NCBI RefSeq assembly: GCF_902498195.1
Contig: NZ_CABVIY010000003.1
Span: forward strand, 744,001-808,000
Reading direction: 5' to 3'
Length of the DNA: 64,000 nt
Source of the DNA: Pseudomonas fluorescens
GTDB lineage: Bacteria; Pseudomonadota; Gammaproteobacteria; Pseudomonadales; Pseudomonadaceae
Part shown: one piece after another, positions 24,521-33,771 of the stretch
How the letters are laid out: each line of letters opens with the position of its first letter
Numbering within the stretch: the first letter of the stretch is position 1
Program-made: the position numbers and the translations under genes
Notes under the pieces: model-generated
What the model was told of the DNA's origin: nothing
The model's input: only the letters and a program-made list of their open reading frames with translations
The model's database searches: none

Positions 24521-26451
24521 AGATCATCGTCTCCCATCATTGGTGGCGCGGGGCCACGCTGTTGCGATACAGAGCAACCATTCGACGTGCCTGTAGCCTG
24601 GCTGCCCTTGGTAGTCTTCCCGTCAGCCGGCGAAAAAGGTTCGGCAAGCTCGATAGGTTGTAGTAGCCCAGGGCTTAGAGACTTCAACACCCGCTCCTGG
24701 AGCTCTCGGGACTCCTCCAGCCGTCTTAGCTGCGTATCCGTGATCAGCTTCCGCTGTTCATTGACGTACCTCAGCCCTACGATTGTGAGTTGGCGCTTTT
24801 TCTGGCCAAATTTTCTCTTGATATTCCAAGCCCACATTGTTTTCGGGATGTCGTCACGATTACTATTGATTAGTTTGAGCCGGATCCATTTCCCGTTAAA
24901 CTCAACCCAAGCTTGATGTATATTGTTATGGTCGATTTTTAATCTTACTGGTGTGCCAACTTTATTTTTGTAAGGGCCAACCTCGTAAAGCAGTTCAATC
25001 GCTAAAATCCCTTCACGCCTAACGGATACATGATGTTCATGCAACAGGTCTATCCAAAATTGCTCTGGATCAGGGAGAGTTCTGGGAACCCTGATAACAC
25101 CATCATGTATACCAAAGCTTTTCAACCAAAGTTGATTAGGGGTTAAGTGATCATCTCCAGGGTACTCATGCCAAATACAAATTTGGGAAATAATAAGAGC
25201 AAATAGATCAGTAATGGAATAAGTGGCCATAGACTGAGGATTTTCACCCCGAGCCATTTTTCGGTTGGATGCGATAGCCCCGTTCAACCTTTGTATGAAG
25301 AGTGGATTAATCTTTCCTAAACCACGCTCTACCTTGCCGCCACTTTGAGGGCGTTGTCTCCTATCTGGATGAATGCCGTTTTTAGCCAATCCAGCTAAGA
25401 CTGTTTTAGCATTAAGATCACCGCCCCCATCCACCCTGTATATTTCACCAGCCCCATATTGAATCCAAATAAATTTCCCTTTCAACCCAAATTCTTCAAG
25501 CAGTGCGTCTTTAGGTCTTATTGCCATAAGCATGGCATCAGCTAGGGTATTTCGCGAAGGGGCCCGGAACGACAGCGCGAAACCGAGGTATGATCTCGTG
25601 TGAGCATCAACTATCATGGTTAGATTGGGTCGACCCAGCCAACGCTCGGTTTTAGGATCAATCGCGTGACAGTCTAATGGGCTGTTATCTGCATGAATGA
25701 TTTCCAGCGCATGAGTGGTGCGTGTCCCGTGGTCAAATGTATTAAATTTATCACTTGCTGCCTTTGCGCCCTTTTCATTTGCTAGCGCTTGGCGAGCAGA
25801 AGTGTTCTGTTTATGCCGACGCCGGATTGTTGAGGGGGACGGAGCTACTTTATTTCCTTCTAGACATCGCGCTTGGGTACCATTAATTGCAGCCTGCACG
25901 GTGCCACCCGTGCCTGTAACGTCTTCCTTGCTCGCTATAGCCATGATGTCTTCGACATCTTGGTCAAAGCGGGTCTCACCTTTGCGCCGCCCTGGCTTAC
26001 CTGGCGCTAAACTTTCCCAGTCTGGCCATTCGCGGTACCTAAACAACAAGTCATTCAGAACTGTCATCTTGATGCCCAACGACTCCATGGCCTGATCTTT
26101 TTCGGCCGAGGTTATTTTTCGGCCTTCGGTTTTTTCGATTTCATACAATGGTTCGATAACACGTACACGTGCTTTGGCGGTAAGAACTTGATCGTCCGTA
26201 TAACGGCACGCCGGCTTAGGCTTTTCAGCCTCTAGTCTCTGTTGCTCAACATCGGCAAGAACTTCACCCCTAATACGCTCGGTAATATCTGAGGAGATTT
26301 TTAGGAGACTATCCCGATGCGCTTTAGCGGGCGGCTCTAGCCGCCCCGAAGACTGGATGACATAGCTATTATTTTCAGCGTCAAAGTCGAGCACGGTGAA
26401 AATCCCATCGCGCTCTTTAAGAAACACGCTTTCGCCGACTACGTAGTCCAT
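24517..26451 (-). CDS. tniA: TniA/TnsB-type DDE transposase
   Basis: 644 aa. The rve (integrase-core) catalytic triad is visible: D255 in EIIHADNSPLD, D341 in YRVDGGGDL, and E375 in GGKVERGLGK. An N-terminal HTH region precedes it (APSPSTIRRRHKQ), and a Mu-type beta-barrel C-terminal domain follows. The enzyme cuts and joins transposon 3' ends. Noticeably more AT-rich than chromosomal neighbours. Second gene of the minus-strand operon, 8 bp after the 173-aa gene, and coupled to tniB. Confidence 0.93.
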   Translation of the reverse strand: MDYVVGESVFLKERDGIFTVLDFDAENNSYVIQSSGRLEPPAKAHRDSLLKISSDITERIRGEVLADVEQQRLEAEKPKPACRYTDDQVLTAKARVRVIEPLYEIEKTEGRKITSAEKDQAMESLGIKMTVLNDLLFRYREWPDWESLAPGKPGRRKGETRFDQDVEDIMAIASKEDVTGTGGTVQAAINGTQARCLEGNKVAPSPSTIRRRHKQNTSARQALANEKGAKAASDKFNTFDHGTRTTHALEIIHADNSPLDCHAIDPKTERWLGRPNLTMIVDAHTRSYLGFALSFRAPSRNTLADAMLMAIRPKDALLEEFGLKGKFIWIQYGAGEIYRVDGGGDLNAKTVLAGLAKNGIHPDRRQRPQSGGKVERGLGKINPLFIQRLNGAIASNRKMARGENPQSMATYSITDLFALIISQICIWHEYPGDDHLTPNQLWLKSFGIHDGVIRVPRTLPDPEQFWIDLLHEHHVSVRREGILAIELLYEVGPYKNKVGTPVRLKIDHNNIHQAWVEFNGKWIRLKLINSNRDDIPKTMWAWNIKRKFGQKKRQLTIVGLRYVNEQRKLITDTQLRRLEESRELQERVLKSLSPGLLQPIELAEPFSPADGKTTKGSQATGTSNGCSVSQQRGPAPPMMGDDDL

Positions 26452-26459
26452 GGCGATCG

Positions 26460-26981
26460 CTAAATGTGGTTTCGGTTAATAAAAGTTAGCCACCGCTGCT
26501 TGGAGGCTCCGTCCAATCTAGAGCGCACTAAGCCTAAAGACGGAACAGCTATGCCAAAGAGCTCGCAGGTATGGCATACGTGTCTCCAGCAGTCTACCGA
26601 TGTGTACGACCCAAAATATGAACGTGTATATTCCAAGTGAATGAGGTAGGTAACTAAAGGCTTGTAGCGGTAGTTAGCCGACGTTTCACTAGTGATAGTT
26701 ATGTATTCGTCCAAGTTATCGATGAAATGCCGAGATTTATCCGCTACTGTCGCCAATGGGTTTCGGAGAGTTCTTGACTTGCTTACCACTTCCCGAATGT
26801 GCTCCTCGAAAGCGCGACATGGGTTGTCCGCGACGTGCACTCGCGAGGGATTTAAGGAAAAGCAATGACCATCTGCCAGCCTGCAGAGCTTGACGGTGTC
26901 GCGGGGTGGCCGGTGAATGCTCATCACCGCCAGCAGCTCAGGGCCGATGTCCGAAGTTACGAAAGCACCTACGTACGTCAT
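26460..26981 (-). CDS. Uncharacterised first gene of the transposition operon
   Basis: 173 aa, no family recognised. It sits where Tn7 has the TnsA endonuclease, but the TnsA E-D-Q-x-K nuclease pattern is not seen. Mainly helical, with several cysteines and histidines (DCWRHVCHTCELFGIAVPS) that could bind metal. The end (LVRSRLDGASKQRWLTFI) looks DNA-binding. Only 8 bp before tniA, so it is expressed with the transposase. Confidence 0.65.
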   Translation of the reverse strand: MTYVGAFVTSDIGPELLAVMSIHRPPRDTVKLCRLADGHCFSLNPSRVHVADNPCRAFEEHIREVVSKSRTLRNPLATVADKSRHFIDNLDEYITITSETSANYRYKPLVTYLIHLEYTRSYFGSYTSVDCWRHVCHTCELFGIAVPSLGLVRSRLDGASKQRWLTFINRNHI

Positions 26982-27062
26982 ACAAGCCTCCCCATTCAGG
27001 GTCGATCATTACAAACTGATCGCATGAATGCGAGCATAGCCGCTCATCAGCCAGAAGAAAGT

Positions 27063-27153
27063 ACCGTTTATCCAAATGACCGGAGATATGTAACTTATTG
27101 ATTTATAACATACGCGTTTCAGTAAATACCGTTTATTTTTGTAAAATTACCGG
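27063..27153 (-). repeat. Candidate transposase-binding repeats at right transposon end
   Basis: On the minus strand, CCGGTAATTTTACAAAAATA followed by AACGGTA (near 27127-27153) and CCGGTCATTTGGATAAACGG followed by TA (near 27063-27084) share CCGGTmATTT and ATAAACGGTA. Directly repeated sites next to the first tni gene are typical of Tn7/Tn5053-type ends. The exact terminus is not resolved. Confidence 0.5.
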
Positions 27154-27229
27154 CCTTTTCTGAAAGAATTTGTCAGAGACTTTATTATTCAGGGAGATAC
27201 AGAGCGAACGGAGGTATGTGAAATTGAAC

Positions 27230-27340
27230 ACCAGAAACCTGGTGTCATCGACGATGGTTTGCTCAGTCTCAGTCAACAGTTCCAGTAGATTCCCCATCGC
27301 CTTGCGATTGGCAATGCCGGTCAGGGCATCGCTTATCGCT
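27230..27340 (-). pseudogene. GGDEF (diguanylate cyclase) fragment
   Basis: The minus-strand frame reads ISDALTGIANRKAMGNLLEL, matching the conserved start of the GGDEF domain. The catalytic GGDEF loop and everything upstream are absent, and a small AGCGATA tandem duplication disrupts the N-terminal side. A relic at the right flank of the transposition operon. Confidence 0.5.
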
Positions 27341-27456
27341 TATCGCTTCATGACTGAGATGGCCAAGCTTCTGCTACATGAGCTTTACAGCACTGAGCAG
27401 TGCTCGTCGAATAGCGGAAACATCAAGGTACCAGGCTTGCATGTACAGCCACTGGC

Positions 27457-28353
27457 CTACTCAAGAAGCACTTTCGACAATTCACGCACATATCCGCCTA
27501 CAATCCTGGCGGCCCTGGACAGCGGATGCTGGTGGGTAAACGCCAGGGCAATCGTGCGTTTGATCTGCGGCTTATCGATTCGCACTGCATCCAGCAATCC
27601 GCGTTCAACATCATCCTGCACCGCCAGAAAAGGCAGGATAGTGAATGCCCCGCCAGCTGCCGCCACGTCTTTCATTGCATTGAGCGTATCGACTTCAATC
27701 GCCACGTTCAGAGACAGTTGCTGTTTGCGAGCCAACTGATCCAGGGTGGTTCGCAACCCGTTGGGACGCGAGGGCAGGATCAACGGATAATCCGGTAACG
27801 CAGCAAACTCGATTGACTGCCCAAGCCCGCCCAGGGTTGCGGCCTTACCCACCAGATACGTATCGACGACCCCCAATGTTTCTTCGTCCCGGGCGTTGGA
27901 GATGCCGTACCGGTTCACAACGATCAGGTCCAGGGCACCGCCTGCCAGTTGTTCATCGAGATCACCACTGAAGCCTTCAACCACATGCAGGCGTACGCCA
28001 GGTGCATGGGTTTGCAGTTTGGTGAACAACATCGGCAGCAACCTTCGCGACATCGACGGCAAGATACCGATATGCACTGTCCCCGCCGGCACGCCCGAGG
28101 ATTCCCTGACCAGGGTTTCCAGGCGCTCGGCCTGGGCAAGCAGCAAGCGAATCTCCGGCAGTACGAGCCGTCCGAAATCAGAGACGACCAGACCCCGCCC
28201 GGTACGCTCGAATATCTGATCCCCCCACTCCGCCTCCAGTTGCGCCAGTTGCCGACTAACCAGCGATTGAGCAGTGCCAAGCGCCACCGCCGTTCGGGAA
28301 ATAGACCCGAGTTCGTCCATCAGCAGCACGCTTTGCAGCTGTTTCAAATTCAT
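27457..28353 (-). CDS. LysR-family transcriptional regulator
   Basis: 298 aa from the ATG at 28353; a longer frame starts at 28422 but adds only an unconserved arginine-rich stretch. Classic LysR N-terminal HTH (MNLKQLQSVLLMDELGSISR, TAVALGTAQSLVSRQLAQLE) followed by the effector-binding domain. Divergent from the acyl-CoA operon at 28516, its likely target. Ligand presumably an intermediate of that pathway. Confidence 0.9.
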   Translation of the reverse strand: MNLKQLQSVLLMDELGSISRTAVALGTAQSLVSRQLAQLEAEWGDQIFERTGRGLVVSDFGRLVLPEIRLLLAQAERLETLVRESSGVPAGTVHIGILPSMSRRLLPMLFTKLQTHAPGVRLHVVEGFSGDLDEQLAGGALDLIVVNRYGISNARDEETLGVVDTYLVGKAATLGGLGQSIEFAALPDYPLILPSRPNGLRTTLDQLARKQQLSLNVAIEVDTLNAMKDVAAAGGAFTILPFLAVQDDVERGLLDAVRIDKPQIKRTIALAFTHQHPLSRAARIVGGYVRELSKVLLE

Positions 28354-28515
28354 CTCGGCTCGCCCTCGTCGCCCTCTTCCAGTGGTCGGAACATAAACGA
28401 CAGCAAGGCTTGAGGCCATCACTTTTTGATGTATCTGATATCGCCTTCATGACACTTCCGGATGGCCAGGACGCTCCCTAGACTCGCATCAGACCTGAAG
28501 CCACCGAGAGCCATC

Positions 28516-30606
28516 ATGGCCCATAACAATAAAATCAGTCCGACAGCGTTATCGCTGTTCGACCCGTCCAGCGTCGCGGTCATTGGCGCATCCGAAGACC
28601 CGAACAAAGTCGGCGGGCGCCCTATTCATTACATGCTCAAGTTTGGTTACTGCGGCACGATCCTGCCGATCAACCCCAAGCGCGACTCGGTCCAGGGCTT
28701 GCGTTGTTATCCCGATCTGGCTGCGCTGGACATCGTTCCCGATGCAGCCATCATCGCGGTCTCGGGACAAGCGGCAGTGGAAGCGATCAAGGTATGCGCC
28801 CTGTCGGGTGTAAAAACCGCCGTGGTCATGGCCTCAGGGTTTGCCGAGACCGGAGAAAGCGGTCGTCAGTTGCAAAATGAACTGGTGGACTTCGCCCGTC
28901 GCCACGGCATGCGGCTCATCGGCCCCAACGCCCAGGGCTTTGCCAATTTCGCCAACGGCGCCGTGTTGAACTTCAGCACCATGTTCATGGAAGTGATGCC
29001 CGCGGACGGCCCCATCGCGATCGTCAGCCAGAGCGGTGCGGCAAGCGTCATGCCTTACGCGATGTTGCGTGAACAGGGTTATGGCGTTCGCTACCTGGCA
29101 GCTACCGGTAACGATGCCGATCTGGGCGTGTCGGAGCTGGCGCGTGTACTGGTGGACGACCCGCAGGTTCGTCTGATTCTGGTGTACGTGGAGACTGTTT
29201 CGAATCCGCAACTGCTCGCCGAGGCCGCACAGATCGCTCGACAGAACGGCTGCCACATCGTGCTGCTCAAAGGGGGCGTGAGTTACAAGGGTGCTGCTGC
29301 CGCCGCGTCGCACACCGGTGCCATGGTGGGCGAAGACGGCGCCCTCGATGCATTTCTCGACAAACATGGCATCTGGCGTGCCCACGACATTCATGAACTG
29401 GTCAACGCGGCCCCGCTGTACCTGAGCGGTTTCGCTCCGGGCGCTGGCCGCACCGTGGTCATGAGCCACAGTGGCGCCGTGGGTGTGCTGTGCGCCGATG
29501 CCGCCGAACGTATCGGGCTGCCGCTGACCGAGCTGGCCTCACCCACCCTGGAACGCCTGAAAGGCTTGATCCCTGACTTCGCCAGCGCTGCCAATCCGCT
29601 GGACCTCACCGCCGCCCTGCTCGGCAATGGCGGGATGTTTCCTGCCGTTCTCGATGTGCTGGGACAGGACCCTGATGCTGACATGTTTCTCATCGGCATC
29701 CCCGTGGCCGGCCCCGGCTACGACGTGCCGGGGCTGGCCCGGGCCACCGCGAAATTCATGCATCACACCGGCAAGCCCGTGGTGATGACCGCACCTCAAG
29801 CGGATGTCCGGGCGCAATTCCAGCAAGCCGGTATTCCAGGCTTTCGCAACGAAAGCGAAGCGGTATCGGCGCTTCGTCAGTACGCCCGGCATTGCCAATG
29901 GCAAGGTTCAGAACGCCCTGCCCCCGGGGCAACCACCGTGAGTGCATACACCGGCCTGCTCGACGAGGCAGACAGCCTGGCCCTTTTGGCGGACGCCGGG
30001 GTCCCGGTCGTCGAGCATCGGGTGTGCCATGACGCCGACAGTGCAGCGCGGATCGCCACTGAGTTTGGCGGGCGCATCGTCGTCAAGGGTTGTGCGGCGC
30101 AGGTGCCACACAAGAGCGAACACGGCCTGGTCCACCTCAACCTCGGCGATCCGCAAGCGGTGCAGGACGCGGCGCAGCGCTGCCTGGGCGCCCTGGACTC
30201 ATTGGGTGTGCCCCACGGCCGGCTGATCGTCGCGCGCTCGGTCAAAGGCCTGCATGAATTCATGCTCGGCGTTGTCGTCGATCCGTTGTTCGGCCCGCTG
30301 GTGGTCATCGGTGAAGGCGGAACCCTGGTCGAGATTCGCAAGGACACCGTGTCGTTGCTCGCCCCTTTCACCGAGGCGCAAGCCATGCAAGCGATCGAAC
30401 GACTGCGCATTGCCCCGGTGCTCAAGGGCGCACGTGGCCAACCACCACTCGACGCCCAAGGCCTGGCCCGGGCGGCGGTGGCGCTGGGTGATTTTGCCCT
30501 GCAGCACCAGACGAACCTGCTGAGCGTCGACATCAACCCCGTCATGGTCATGGCCGAAGGCGTGGTCGCTGTCGACGCGGTTATCCAATACAAGGAGGCT
30601 CCATGA
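28516..30606 (+). CDS. ADP-forming acyl-CoA synthetase (acetate--CoA ligase family)
   Basis: 696 aa from the ATG at 28516, after GAGAG. Domain order: CoA-binding Rossmann fold (SSVAVIGASEDPNKVGGRPI), succinyl-CoA-ligase-like domains with the phospho-histidine in AASHTGAMVGEDGA, and a C-terminal ATP-grasp domain (VVKGCAAQVPHKSEHGLVHL). It activates a carboxylic acid to its CoA thioester via a phosphohistidine. The same enzyme class includes feruloyl-CoA synthetase FerA of sphingomonads. First gene of a four-gene operon coupled by ATGA overlaps. Confidence 0.92.
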   Translation: MAHNNKISPTALSLFDPSSVAVIGASEDPNKVGGRPIHYMLKFGYCGTILPINPKRDSVQGLRCYPDLAALDIVPDAAIIAVSGQAAVEAIKVCALSGVKTAVVMASGFAETGESGRQLQNELVDFARRHGMRLIGPNAQGFANFANGAVLNFSTMFMEVMPADGPIAIVSQSGAASVMPYAMLREQGYGVRYLAATGNDADLGVSELARVLVDDPQVRLILVYVETVSNPQLLAEAAQIARQNGCHIVLLKGGVSYKGAAAAASHTGAMVGEDGALDAFLDKHGIWRAHDIHELVNAAPLYLSGFAPGAGRTVVMSHSGAVGVLCADAAERIGLPLTELASPTLERLKGLIPDFASAANPLDLTAALLGNGGMFPAVLDVLGQDPDADMFLIGIPVAGPGYDVPGLARATAKFMHHTGKPVVMTAPQADVRAQFQQAGIPGFRNESEAVSALRQYARHCQWQGSERPAPGATTVSAYTGLLDEADSLALLADAGVPVVEHRVCHDADSAARIATEFGGRIVVKGCAAQVPHKSEHGLVHLNLGDPQAVQDAAQRCLGALDSLGVPHGRLIVARSVKGLHEFMLGVVVDPLFGPLVVIGEGGTLVEIRKDTVSLLAPFTEAQAMQAIERLRIAPVLKGARGQPPLDAQGLARAAVALGDFALQHQTNLLSVDINPVMVMAEGVVAVDAVIQYKEAP

Positions 30607-31397
30607 GCATCCGTCATCTCGATCAACAGCGCAGCGTCCTGATTGACGTCAAGGATCAGGTGGCACTGGTGACGCTCAATCGCCCGGCCAACCTGAATGC
30701 GGTGAATCAACACCTGCGCAGCGCATTGATCGCCGCGCTGGCACAGCTCAATGAGGACCCGGCCGTCAAAGCCGTGGTCCTGACCGGTGCCGGTGACCGC
30801 GCATTTTGCGCCGGCCAGGACCTGGAAGAAGCCAGCGCCGTCGACTGGAAGCAGATTGCCCCTTGGTTGAGCGCGCAACGCGCCATGTACCAGGCCGTTC
30901 GCGATCTGGACAAGCCCTGTGTGGTCGCCATCAACGGCGTCGCCGCCGGCGCGGGCATGCAATTGGCGCTGTGTGGCGACTGGCGGATCGCCTCGCCGGA
31001 TGCCCGCATTGGTCAACCTGAAGTGAAAGCCGGCCTGGCGAGCATTGTCGGCTCCTACTTGCTCTCCTTGCATGTCGGCCTGACCCATAACACTCAATTG
31101 TCGTTGTCCGGTGATCTGATCAATGGCCAACGCGCCCACGAAATCGGGCTGGTGACCGAGCTGCATGCCTCAGACGTACTCGGCGCCGCCCTCGCCAGCG
31201 CCCGTTCGATGGCGCAGCTGCCCCCGACCGCCATCCGCCTGTCCAAACAACGTTTCCGGGCGCTGACGCAACCCGGCTTCGACGACGCCTGCACCGCCGG
31301 CATCCGGGCCCAGCTCGAATGCTATGCCAGTGATGAACCACAGACCTTGATGAGTGCGTTTCTCGACGCCCGTGCACGCAAAGGAACTACACAATGA
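30603..31397 (+). CDS. Enoyl-CoA hydratase/isomerase family protein, copy 1
   Basis: 264 aa, overlapping the ligase stop by four bases (ATGA). Crotonase-fold marks: RAFCAGQDLEEA with the oxyanion-loop region, and AINGVAAGAGMQLALCGDWR. Expected to hydrate or cleave the CoA thioester made by the upstream ligase. Not a close match to the feruloyl-CoA hydratase/lyase sequence I know, so the substrate stays open. Confidence 0.92.
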   Translation: MSIRHLDQQRSVLIDVKDQVALVTLNRPANLNAVNQHLRSALIAALAQLNEDPAVKAVVLTGAGDRAFCAGQDLEEASAVDWKQIAPWLSAQRAMYQAVRDLDKPCVVAINGVAAGAGMQLALCGDWRIASPDARIGQPEVKAGLASIVGSYLLSLHVGLTHNTQLSLSGDLINGQRAHEIGLVTELHASDVLGAALASARSMAQLPPTAIRLSKQRFRALTQPGFDDACTAGIRAQLECYASDEPQTLMSAFLDARARKGTTQ

Positions 31398-32833
31398 CTG
31401 CCTATCAACATCACCTCATCGACGGACGCTGGACCCCGGCACAATCGGCCGACCGCACCCGCGTCTTCCACTCCGCGAGTGAAGCCGAACTGGGGCACGT
31501 CGCCCATGGCACCAGCGCAGAAATCGACCTGGCTGTCCGGGCTGCAAAAAACGCCTTCGCCGCATGGTCAGCGCTGCCGGTGAGCACACGCGCCGACTTC
31601 GTGCGGGGGATTGCCAACCAGCTGGAAGAGCACGTCGATGCCCTTGCGCGGGGCATCGCCGCCGAGGTCGGCATGCCGCTCAAGCTGTCACAGCGCATAC
31701 AGGTGCAGGCCCCCATTCTGGCCTGGCGGGCGACGGCGGACCTGGCGGTCGATTGCCTGGCGGATTCGCGGGTCGGCAACTCCACCATCACCCATGTCCC
31801 GGTGGGCGTGATCGGGGCAATCACGCCGTGGAACTACCCTTTGCACCAGATCACCGGCAAGGTTGCCGCCGCATTGGTCGCCGGTTGCACCGTAGTACTC
31901 AAACCATCAGAACTGGCACCTTGCACAGCGCGTGCACTCGGTGACGCGGCGTTGGCCGCCGGCCTGCCCAACGGCGTATTGAACATTGTCCTGGGTGACG
32001 CGACCACTGGCCAGGCACTGGTGGATCATCCCGATGTAGCCTTGCTGTCGTTTACCGGTTCCACTGCCGTGGGCCGACGTATCGCCGCCTCGGCAGGCCT
32101 GGCGCTGAAACGGGTTGCACTGGAGCTGGGCGGCAAATCAGCCTGCATCGCGACCGCCGATGCCCCCGCCGAAAACGTCGTTCGCCAGGTGATTGGCTCG
32201 TGCTTCTTGAACTCGGGTCAATCCTGTAATTCGCTGACTCGCCTGCTGATCCCAGTCGCGCTGTATGACACCTACCGCGCCTTGCTGGCCGATTCCGTGA
32301 CACGCCTGACACTGGGCGATCCCATGGATTCGGGCACACGCATGGGGCCATTGGTGTCAGCGGCGCATCGCGACCGTGTGCGCGCCATGATTGCCGATAG
32401 CCAATCCCAAGGATTTGACCTGATTGCCGGCGGCAGCCAGGCACCTGTGCCGGCGACGGGTTTCTTTGTGGCACCGACCATTTTCGGCCGCGTTACGCCT
32501 CAATCAGCACTGGCGCAGCAGGAAGTATTCGGACCGGTACTCAGCGTCATCACCTATGAAACCGAACAACAGGCCATCGAAATTGCTAACGGCACAGCGT
32601 ATGGCCTGGCCGGTGCAGTGTGGGCCGGTGATATCGATCACGCCCTGAGCCTCGCCCTTCAACTGCGCGCCGGTCAGGTCGACGTCAATGGCGCGCCCTT
32701 TAACCCGGCGGCGCCGTTTGGTGGCTTCGGTGATTCCGGCCTCGGTCGTGAAGGCGGGACCTATGGCATCGAGGAGTTTGTCGAGGTTCGTGCCATTCAA
32801 ATGCCGGTTGCCAGTACGAAGGAGAAATCATGA
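31394..32833 (+). CDS. NAD(P)+-dependent aldehyde dehydrogenase
   Basis: 479 aa, ATGA overlap with the preceding gene. Cofactor motif ITPWNYPLHQ, catalytic glutamate in ALELGGKSACI, and nucleophilic cysteine in LNSGQSCNSLTR. The EEIFGPVL block appears as QQEVFGPVLSVITYE. Probably oxidises an aldehyde released by the adjacent hydratase/lyase step. Coupled to the second hydratase. Confidence 0.93.
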   Translation: MTAYQHHLIDGRWTPAQSADRTRVFHSASEAELGHVAHGTSAEIDLAVRAAKNAFAAWSALPVSTRADFVRGIANQLEEHVDALARGIAAEVGMPLKLSQRIQVQAPILAWRATADLAVDCLADSRVGNSTITHVPVGVIGAITPWNYPLHQITGKVAAALVAGCTVVLKPSELAPCTARALGDAALAAGLPNGVLNIVLGDATTGQALVDHPDVALLSFTGSTAVGRRIAASAGLALKRVALELGGKSACIATADAPAENVVRQVIGSCFLNSGQSCNSLTRLLIPVALYDTYRALLADSVTRLTLGDPMDSGTRMGPLVSAAHRDRVRAMIADSQSQGFDLIAGGSQAPVPATGFFVAPTIFGRVTPQSALAQQEVFGPVLSVITYETEQQAIEIANGTAYGLAGAVWAGDIDHALSLALQLRAGQVDVNGAPFNPAAPFGGFGDSGLGREGGTYGIEEFVEVRAIQMPVASTKEKS

Positions 32834-33651
32834 ACTTCAGTCAGATCGAACTCAGCCGCTTTGGTGCTCAAGAGCACGTTGCCGTCGTGACCCTGATGCG
32901 CCCCGACAAGATGAACGCGTTGACCAAAGTCATGGAGGCGCAACTGCGCGAAGCGTTTGCCCGGCTGGATCGCGACGACAGCGTTCGCGTCATCGTCCTG
33001 ACTGGCAACGGTCGTGCATTCTGCGCCGGCATGGACATCGATGAACTTGAGGTGCTGCCACCGGACGACATCAGCGAAATGGCCTGGATGCGCGCCTACG
33101 ACATGAATCGTCGTAGCGACTACCAAAGCCGTTATTCGTATTTTCCTGCTGTGCGCAAACCGATTATCAGCGCGATCAACGGTGCCGCCGCTGGTTTGGG
33201 TTTGGTGTTGGCGCTGTACAGCGACATGCGTTTTGCCAGTGAAAGTGCCGTGTTTTCCACGGCCTTCGCCAAGCGTGGATTGATTGCAGAGCACGGCATT
33301 GCCTGGTTGCTGCCGCGCATTGTCGGGCCGGGGCACGCCGCGGACCTGCTGCTCTCGTCACGCAAGGTTTCGGCGCAGGAAGCGTTGAACATGGGCCTGG
33401 TCGAGCGCCTGTTTGCACCGGATGCCCTGTTGGAACAGGCCCTGAAATACGCCGAAGACCTGGCGCTGAATGTCTCGCCGCGTTCGATAAAAATCATCAA
33501 GCAACAGTTGGGCGAATCACCCTTCCAGACACTCTCGGAATCCATCACCCAAGCCAACCGGGAGATGTTCCTGAGCATTCAGAGCGATGATTTCAAGGAA
33601 GGTGTGGCGCATTTCATGGAGCGACGACCGGCACGCTTCAGCGGCCGCTGA
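32830..33651 (+). CDS. Enoyl-CoA hydratase/isomerase family protein, copy 2
   Basis: 273 aa, ATGA overlap with the aldehyde dehydrogenase gene. Crotonase marks RAFCAGMDIDELEVL and INGAAAGLGLVLALYSDMRF, with the glutamate-containing KRGLIAEHGIAWLLPRIVG. Divergent from copy 1, so the two probably act on successive or alternative intermediates rather than being redundant. Confidence 0.92.
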   Translation: MNFSQIELSRFGAQEHVAVVTLMRPDKMNALTKVMEAQLREAFARLDRDDSVRVIVLTGNGRAFCAGMDIDELEVLPPDDISEMAWMRAYDMNRRSDYQSRYSYFPAVRKPIISAINGAAAGLGLVLALYSDMRFASESAVFSTAFAKRGLIAEHGIAWLLPRIVGPGHAADLLLSSRKVSAQEALNMGLVERLFAPDALLEQALKYAEDLALNVSPRSIKIIKQQLGESPFQTLSESITQANREMFLSIQSDDFKEGVAHFMERRPARFSGR

Positions 33652-33681
33652 TATCTCCAGACCATCTTCAGAGCTGCCACA

Positions 33682-33720
33682 ATCCCCGGCGTACAGTCGA
33701 TTCGACGTCTCGCCGGGGAT
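33682..33720 (+). terminator. Strong hairpin between hydratase 2 and MFS gene
   Basis: ATCCCCGGCG (33682-33691) pairs perfectly with CGCCGGGGAT (33711-33720) over a 19-nt loop. No U-run follows, so it may attenuate or stabilise rather than end transcription fully. Confidence 0.5.
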
Positions 33721-33771
33721 CACAGGGCATTGAAATCACGAGCACTCCATAAAAATAACAAGGAGTCAGCG

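Larger units (their letters stand above)
26982..27456. other. 475-bp gap: transposon end repeats and GGDEF remnant
   Basis: Upstream of the transposition operon are two related repeats (around 27063 and 27128). Beyond them is a short relic of a diguanylate cyclase. No intact gene is supported. Confidence 0.5.

Noticed and set aside
29877..31166. 429-codon minus-strand frame across the ligase and hydratase genes
   Set aside because: Spans two real coupled genes on the other strand; high-GC shadow frame.
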